From an uncultured Colwellia sp. (GTDB lineage: Bacteria; Pseudomonadota; Gammaproteobacteria; Enterobacterales; Alteromonadaceae), in assembly GCA_913057925.1 (NCBI GenBank), contig CAJXPG010000015.1, forward strand, positions 1 to 42,198: a stretch of 42,198 bases of DNA, in the 5' to 3' direction. The first letter of the stretch is position 1, and each line of letters starts with the position of its first letter. The position numbers were made by a program, and so were the translations under genes. Under the pieces are notes generated by a model. The model was given only the letters and a program-made list of their open reading frames with translations, did no database searches and was not told where the DNA came from. Of the stretch, positions 38,003 through 42,198 are shown in pieces.

Positions 38003-38030
38003 AAAAGCCGATATTTACTATCGGCTTTTT
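38003..38030 (+). terminator. Rho-independent terminator after asnB
   Basis: AAAAGCCGATA, loop TTTAC, TATCGGCTTTT with a further T: perfect 11-bp stem, 44 bases beyond the stop codon. The A/T flanks would also let it work for the convergent amidohydrolase gene. Confidence 0.92.
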
Positions 38031-38093
38031 CATTTCTGTTGACTGACCCGTCCTAAATAAGGTTGACCCTTTCTAAGAAAAATTTGTCTTTAG

Positions 38094-39758
38094 TTATTTG
38101 TTGCTCTCTTTAGCGAACACTTTTTTACCTGCTACCCAAGTTTGTAACACTTCTGTATTCCATATTTTGTTTTCTGCTGAGGTAAATATATCTTTGTTGA
38201 TTAAGATAAAGTCTGCTTGCTTACCTGAAGCTAGACTGCCGATCAGTTGTTCTTGGTGACCTGAGTACGCCGCATCAATAGTAAAACTTCGCAGCGCTTC
38301 CGTTTTAGTCATTTTTTGCTTTTTATACCAACCACCTTTTGGTGAATCATTATGATCTTGTCTGGTAATCGATGCATGTAACCCATAAAAAGGATTTGGA
38401 GACTCAACTGGAAAGTCTGAGCCAGCAGCAATAACAACATTACTGTCTAATAGCGTTCTCCATGCATACGAGCCTAATATCCTTTGCTCTCCCAGCCGCG
38501 CTAGTGCCATATTCTTATCACTCGTTGCATGAGTAGCCTGCATTGAAGCGATTATGTTCAGCGATGAGAACCTTGAAATATCTTGCATCCGCAGTACTTG
38601 AGCATGCTCAATTCTGTGTCTAAGTTTAGCTGTTTTAGTTTTTTCGATTGACGTTTGATAAAGATCTAATATTTGTTTATTAGCATTATCACCAATAGCA
38701 TGGGTATTCACTTGAAAGCCTGCATTCATCGCTGTATCAATATAACGCTGTAATGTCTTAGTATCATGTAACATTAAACCTTTATGTCCCGCATGATCAC
38801 TATAGTCACCAATAAGTGAAGCACCTCGACTGCCTAAAGCACCGTCAGCTTGAATTTTCACACTATTAAAAGTAAAAAAGCTGTCTTTAGTTTGAAAAGG
38901 TCCTTGAGATAGTTGTTGTTGCCAACCATCACTCGGTAAATACAACATGCCATTAATTCGGATAGTCATATTGTTTTCACCAGCTAACTCTTTATATAAA
39001 TCGATATTATTTCTATCAATTCCTGCATCATGAACACTTGTTAACCCCATACTTGCTAATGACTTCATTGCTTTGACTAACGCCATTTTATCTTCCAAGC
39101 GAGTCGGTTGAGGGATTTCCTTAGTCATTAACGCCATGGCATTATCAATAAAGACACCTGTTGGCTGACCACTTTTATCCTTTATAATTTCGCCACCTTC
39201 GGGGGACACTGTCGCTGCAGTAATACCTGCTAACGCCATCGCTTTGCTATTTGCCCAGCCAGCATGTCCATCTACCCTTCTCAACCATACCGGGGTATCA
39301 GGAAACAGTTCATCTAAACTTTTCGCTGTAGGAAAATTTTTGCTTGGCCAATTTTCTTGATTCCAACCTCGTCCAAGTACCCAACTCAAGGTAGGATTTT
39401 CTGCTGTATATTTAGCGGCAAGTGCAACAGCTGATTGCTCCGAGGTACTTGCAGCAAGGTCGACTCGCAGTAAACTGTGTCCATAACCCAACACATGTCC
39501 GTGGGCATCAATCAAACCAGGTAACATTGTTTTCCCTTCACCATCTATCACTTGAGTAGAGTTATCGATGATAGGCGTTTCATCAGCTCGGTAAACCCTG
39601 GTTATTTTATCCTTAGTGATCGCGATAGCAGAAAACTTAGTTAAGTTTTTTTTATCGAGTGTATAACCGTTAATATTTTTAATCAGGGTAGATTGTGCCG
39701 TTGCTTGAGATGCCAACAATGTGGCAAAAACAAGGCTAATTGTCTGTTTTAGTGTCAT
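38094..39758 (-). CDS. Exported amidohydrolase, YtcJ/Amidohydro_3 type
   Basis: 554-aa metal-dependent hydrolase with a signal peptide (about 1-21, ending ATAQS), so probably periplasmic. Amidohydrolase-superfamily marks: LPGLIDAHGHVLGYGHSLL with the metal His pair at 86 and 88, then SVHDAGIDRN, VNTHAIGDNANKQILDLY, LRHRIEHAQVLRM and the final Asp in VIAAGSDFPVESPNPFYGLHASITRQ. These fit the YtcJ-like group, whose few studied members hydrolyse N-substituted formamides or similar C-N bonds; the substrate here is unknown. ATG at 39758 with AGAAG upstream. It stands alone, convergent with asnB and divergent from the cytochrome gene. Confidence 0.88.
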   Translation of the reverse strand: MTLKQTISLVFATLLASQATAQSTLIKNINGYTLDKKNLTKFSAIAITKDKITRVYRADETPIIDNSTQVIDGEGKTMLPGLIDAHGHVLGYGHSLLRVDLAASTSEQSAVALAAKYTAENPTLSWVLGRGWNQENWPSKNFPTAKSLDELFPDTPVWLRRVDGHAGWANSKAMALAGITAATVSPEGGEIIKDKSGQPTGVFIDNAMALMTKEIPQPTRLEDKMALVKAMKSLASMGLTSVHDAGIDRNNIDLYKELAGENNMTIRINGMLYLPSDGWQQQLSQGPFQTKDSFFTFNSVKIQADGALGSRGASLIGDYSDHAGHKGLMLHDTKTLQRYIDTAMNAGFQVNTHAIGDNANKQILDLYQTSIEKTKTAKLRHRIEHAQVLRMQDISRFSSLNIIASMQATHATSDKNMALARLGEQRILGSYAWRTLLDSNVVIAAGSDFPVESPNPFYGLHASITRQDHNDSPKGGWYKKQKMTKTEALRSFTIDAAYSGHQEQLIGSLASGKQADFILINKDIFTSAENKIWNTEVLQTWVAGKKVFAKESNK

Positions 39759-39970
39759 TTGTTTTTCTTCTATTTAAAATTGACGCATAAGTTTAGGCAA
39801 TTAGCTTAGCTAAACTTGCACAGGATGGGAATAGATTATAATACTTGCTGGTAAGCAAACTGCCTTAGAAAAAAGCATGATTATCGATAATTACACTTAT
39901 GCCCTTACCTAAACTCTATAAATTGAGATAAAATACTAGCCAAGAAATATTATCTATTAAAGGCTATTTT

Positions 39971-40657
39971 GTGACTGAAAAACATCTTATTTGGGATCTA
40001 CCTTTACGCATTTTTCATTGGAGTTTTGCTTTTACCGTATTAGCATCTTGGTATACCGCTGAACAAGAAGGTGAGCTGATCGATATCCATATGCAACTAG
40101 GTTATGTTGCCATTGCATTACTAATATTTCGAGTACTGTGGGGAATAGTTGGGCCAAAACACGCAAGGTTCTCTCAGTTTATCCCCTCTCCTAAAGCTCT
40201 GCGAAGTTATTTAAAAAGCTCAAGTAAAAACGAAACAACTGCCGGACATAACCCTTTAGGCGCTTTGATGGTTATTGTGATGATCGTGCTTATTTTCATT
40301 CAAGCACTTAGTGGTTTGTTTATTAATGATGATATTTTTTCATCTGGCCCCTACTATGGCAGCGTCAGCAGTGATATTGAGAAAATAATGAAATTTTTAC
40401 ATCACAATACCTTTGACTTGATGATAGGCGCTATTGCTCTGCATATTGGTGCTATCGCCTTCTATTGGAGAGTTAAGAAACAAAACTTGGTAATACCAAT
40501 GATCACTGGCAAAAAAAACAAAGACCAAGCAAAAGAGCAAGATGCAATCCCACACTCTAAAATCATATTAGCCTGTATATTAGCTATTTTATGTGCCGGC
40601 TTTGTCTATTGGCTTGTGGTGATCAATGTTCCGGTTGTCGAAGAATTCTACTATTAA
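39971..40657 (+). CDS. Cytochrome b561 / hydrogenase-type cytochrome b
   Basis: 228-aa inner-membrane di-heme cytochrome b. Helices at about 12-30, 42-61, 94-114, 148-168 and 196-217. Candidate heme ligands are His16 (RIFHWSF), His40 (DIHMQLGY), His64, His144/145 (FLHHNTFD) and His158 (ALHIGAIAFYW), in the pattern of the Ni/Fe-hydrogenase cytochrome b / cytochrome b561 superfamily (WDLPLRIFHWSF is typical). Such proteins pass electrons between quinone and a periplasmic partner, often a small cytochrome c encoded next door; none is present here. The start is GTG at 39971 with AAAGG seven bases before it. Single-gene unit. Confidence 0.88.
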   Translation: MTEKHLIWDLPLRIFHWSFAFTVLASWYTAEQEGELIDIHMQLGYVAIALLIFRVLWGIVGPKHARFSQFIPSPKALRSYLKSSSKNETTAGHNPLGALMVIVMIVLIFIQALSGLFINDDIFSSGPYYGSVSSDIEKIMKFLHHNTFDLMIGAIALHIGAIAFYWRVKKQNLVIPMITGKKNKDQAKEQDAIPHSKIILACILAILCAGFVYWLVVINVPVVEEFYY

Positions 40658-40677
40658 TACGATGTAATACATTGACC

Positions 40678-40707
40678 AAAAAGGTTAGCAATTTTGCTAA
40701 CCTTTTT
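40678..40707. terminator. Bidirectional terminator between the cytochrome b gene and the DUF4105 gene
   Basis: AAAAAGGTTAGCA and TGCTAACCTTTTT pair as a 13-bp stem around a 4-base loop. The A and T flanks suit both convergent genes. Confidence 0.88.
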
Positions 40708-40774
40708 AATTTATACTAGCAATACAAGTCAATTAAACACTCATGTAAAGAGCTTATGTAAAGCAATTATCAGC

Positions 40775-42173
40775 TTAAAAATAATGGCGATATTCAAGCT
40801 TAATTTCCTGGTAGCTATTATTAGTATGTGTTTTACTTTTTATATAATGGAAGTCAGCTACCAGTCTTAAACTATGGTCACCACCAAGTTCTAGACTTTG
40901 TTGTAAAGTAAAGCGACTCCTTTGTGTTTGATCAAATAAGAATTGGTAATGTTCAGCTTCTAATAAGAGAGTGCTCTTTGGCCAATAATACAAGAAGCCG
41001 GTGTGGACTCCTGGAGCAATCGCCGCAAAAGTATCTAGTTTACGGTTAAACTCTACTCTACCTGTAGCAAATAAAAAGACAGAGCTATTATCAAATGGTT
41101 GGTAACTGACACCACCACCGCCTGAGCCTTGCGTTACAAGCACGTCTTTATCAACAGTCCATTGTTGCTCAATGCTAATATTAGCTTTCCATGACCACGG
41201 AGTGAAATAGTTATCTCTTGTCGACAGGGAAACTATGTCGAGTAACTCTGCTTTTTCGAGTTTAAAATCCCCCCCTTGATAAAACCTGAACATAATATTA
41301 AGCATATTCAATGACATTCCAGAATAATAGCCAGGTAACGGGTCAAGCAAATCATGATAACTAGCGCGGTATTTCGCCTCAGCAAAAGCTCGCTCGCCAT
41401 TCTGCCCAAGGCCAAATCCAACCATTGATGTTTTATGACCTAAATCAGGCCTCAATGGCTGTTCAATTACTACGTTTATCTTTGTTGGTTTTTCATTTAA
41501 TTTTCTTAATAACAAAAAGCTTCGTCGTGCAGTGTCTTTTGGCCTACCGTTGAAGGTATTTTGATAACGCAAATATCGATAAGCACTATCAATCACCAAT
41601 GACTGTTGCTCAAGGGGTAGCGCTAAAAATTCTGTACTATCTAAGACTTCAATATCAGTTGATAAGGCAAGTGCAATTTTTTTTTCGTTATGACTTAGTA
41701 ATGCCAATTGTGCTTTGAGCTCTGTCAAAATAGAGGGTCGATAGTAACTTTCAGCGATAAGATTAGCATTTTTAACTACCCTCACCGTGTCTAAGGGCAT
41801 CGCTGTAACTGGGAATTTGTTAGCAAGAAGCAAACCTGGGCGAGCAACATCAAGCAGCTCAAGTAATCGAAACGAGCAATTTTCATCGAAAAAATAATAT
41901 TCAAAATTAATACCTTGTAACTCCCAGATATGAGCTAACATGGTATCGATTTCTTGCTGATTTAAATTAAGTTTATATTCCCACAAGTCCCTGTTTTCTA
42001 GTCGGTTATATTCTTTTATCTTTTCAAAATATGGATTTGCCGCAAAATTTCCTGGATACCCTCCGGTTAAACCTCTGGCTGCATAAAGAAATCCACCATC
42101 TCCCTCTGGCACAGTTGCGCCGAAATTTAGTGCATAAGAAAGATAGGTTGAGTTTTGCTCAACATTATCAGGG
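40775..42173 (-). CDS. DUF4105 (Lnb-like) protein, N-terminus missing
   Basis: Partial gene: the contig ends inside it, and the first genomic codon read is the Pro of PDNVEQNSTYLSY. About 465 residues of the C-terminal part are present. The block FEYYFFDENCSFRLLELLDVARPG (about 95-118 of the visible part) with the Asn-Cys-Ser motif is the DUF4105 signature, related to the thiol-peptidase-like N-terminal domain of Lnb. The last 200 residues are strand-rich with aromatic ends (YQEIKLEYRHYF), suggesting a barrel-like or outer-membrane domain. Function is unknown. Any start codon placed at 42190 would be read from adapter sequence and is false. Confidence 0.85.
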
Positions 42174-42198
42174 CTGTCTCTTATACACATCTCCGAGC
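42174..42198. other. Nextera transposase adapter (sequencing artefact)
   Basis: CTGTCTCTTATACACATCT followed by CCGAGC is the transposon mosaic end plus the first bases of the Nextera read-2 adapter. It is not part of the organism's genome. On the minus strand it encodes the false peptide MCIRD(S) at the front of the DUF4105 gene. Confidence 0.97.

Noticed and set aside
39879-39897. ATTATCGATAAT palindrome before the cytochrome b gene as a Fur box
   Set aside because: The 12-bp palindrome only partly fits the GATAAT-type Fur repeat and the spacing is wrong.
42174-42190. ATG start for the DUF4105 gene at 42190
   Set aside because: The codons come from the sequencing adapter; the gene is simply cut by the contig end.

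Overview
The window is chromosomal DNA from a marine gammaproteobacterium of the Alteromonadales, most like Colwellia or Thalassotalea. Reasons: AT-rich sequence, proteins very close to Escherichia coli housekeeping proteins (InfA, Lrp, AroG), an Ate/Bpt arginyl/leucyl transferase beside Aat, and several gene families typical of Shewanella/Colwellia (DUF3083, DUF3087, DUF5062). I see no rRNA, tRNA, CRISPR array, intact insertion sequence or prophage. The last 25 bases (42174-42198) are Nextera transposase adapter, not genome, so the right edge is an assembly end inside a gene.

Layout. 285-7673 (minus strand): serS, crcB, rarA, lolA, ftsK, lrp. 7830-15105 (mostly plus): ald, a large TonB-dependent receptor (minus), then trxB, aat, ate, infA. 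Together these are the same divergent block found in E. coli (infA-aat-trxB / lrp-ftsK-lolA-rarA-serS), with ald, the receptor, ate and crcB added and cydDC absent. 15214-25116 (minus): a DUF3087 membrane protein and a compact recC-recB-recD operon. 25317-31289 (minus): a DUF4870 protein, a moxR-DUF58-transglutaminase (tgpA-like) operon and aroG. 31569-33173: DUF5062 (minus) and DUF3083 (plus) with divergent promoters. 33335-35935 (minus): a three-gene cassette of a small DUF4266 lipoprotein, a DUF3570 exported beta-rich protein and an ApbE-type flavin transferase. 36295-42173: asnB, an exported amidohydrolase, a b561-type cytochrome and a 5'-truncated DUF4105 gene.

Most interesting. (1) The DUF4266-DUF3570-ApbE cassette: DUF3570 contains a D-x-x-T-G-A-S motif resembling the flavinylation target recognised by ApbE enzymes, the lipoprotein ends in a Gly-rich CGCN tail, and the ApbE lacks a signal peptide and has Gly where the family's metal-binding Asp is expected. 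This could be an uncharacterised envelope flavoprotein system. (2) A structured 430-base gap upstream of trxB, with a terminator that follows no gene and a second sequence able to pair with the same arm: an attenuator or small RNA. (3) Two LexA-type SOS boxes, one in front of ftsK and one at the left edge. (4) A near-perfect FNR-type site centred about 41 bases before a predicted start of transcription for the DUF3083 gene. (5) A moxR start codon lying directly on the U-tract of the aroG terminator.
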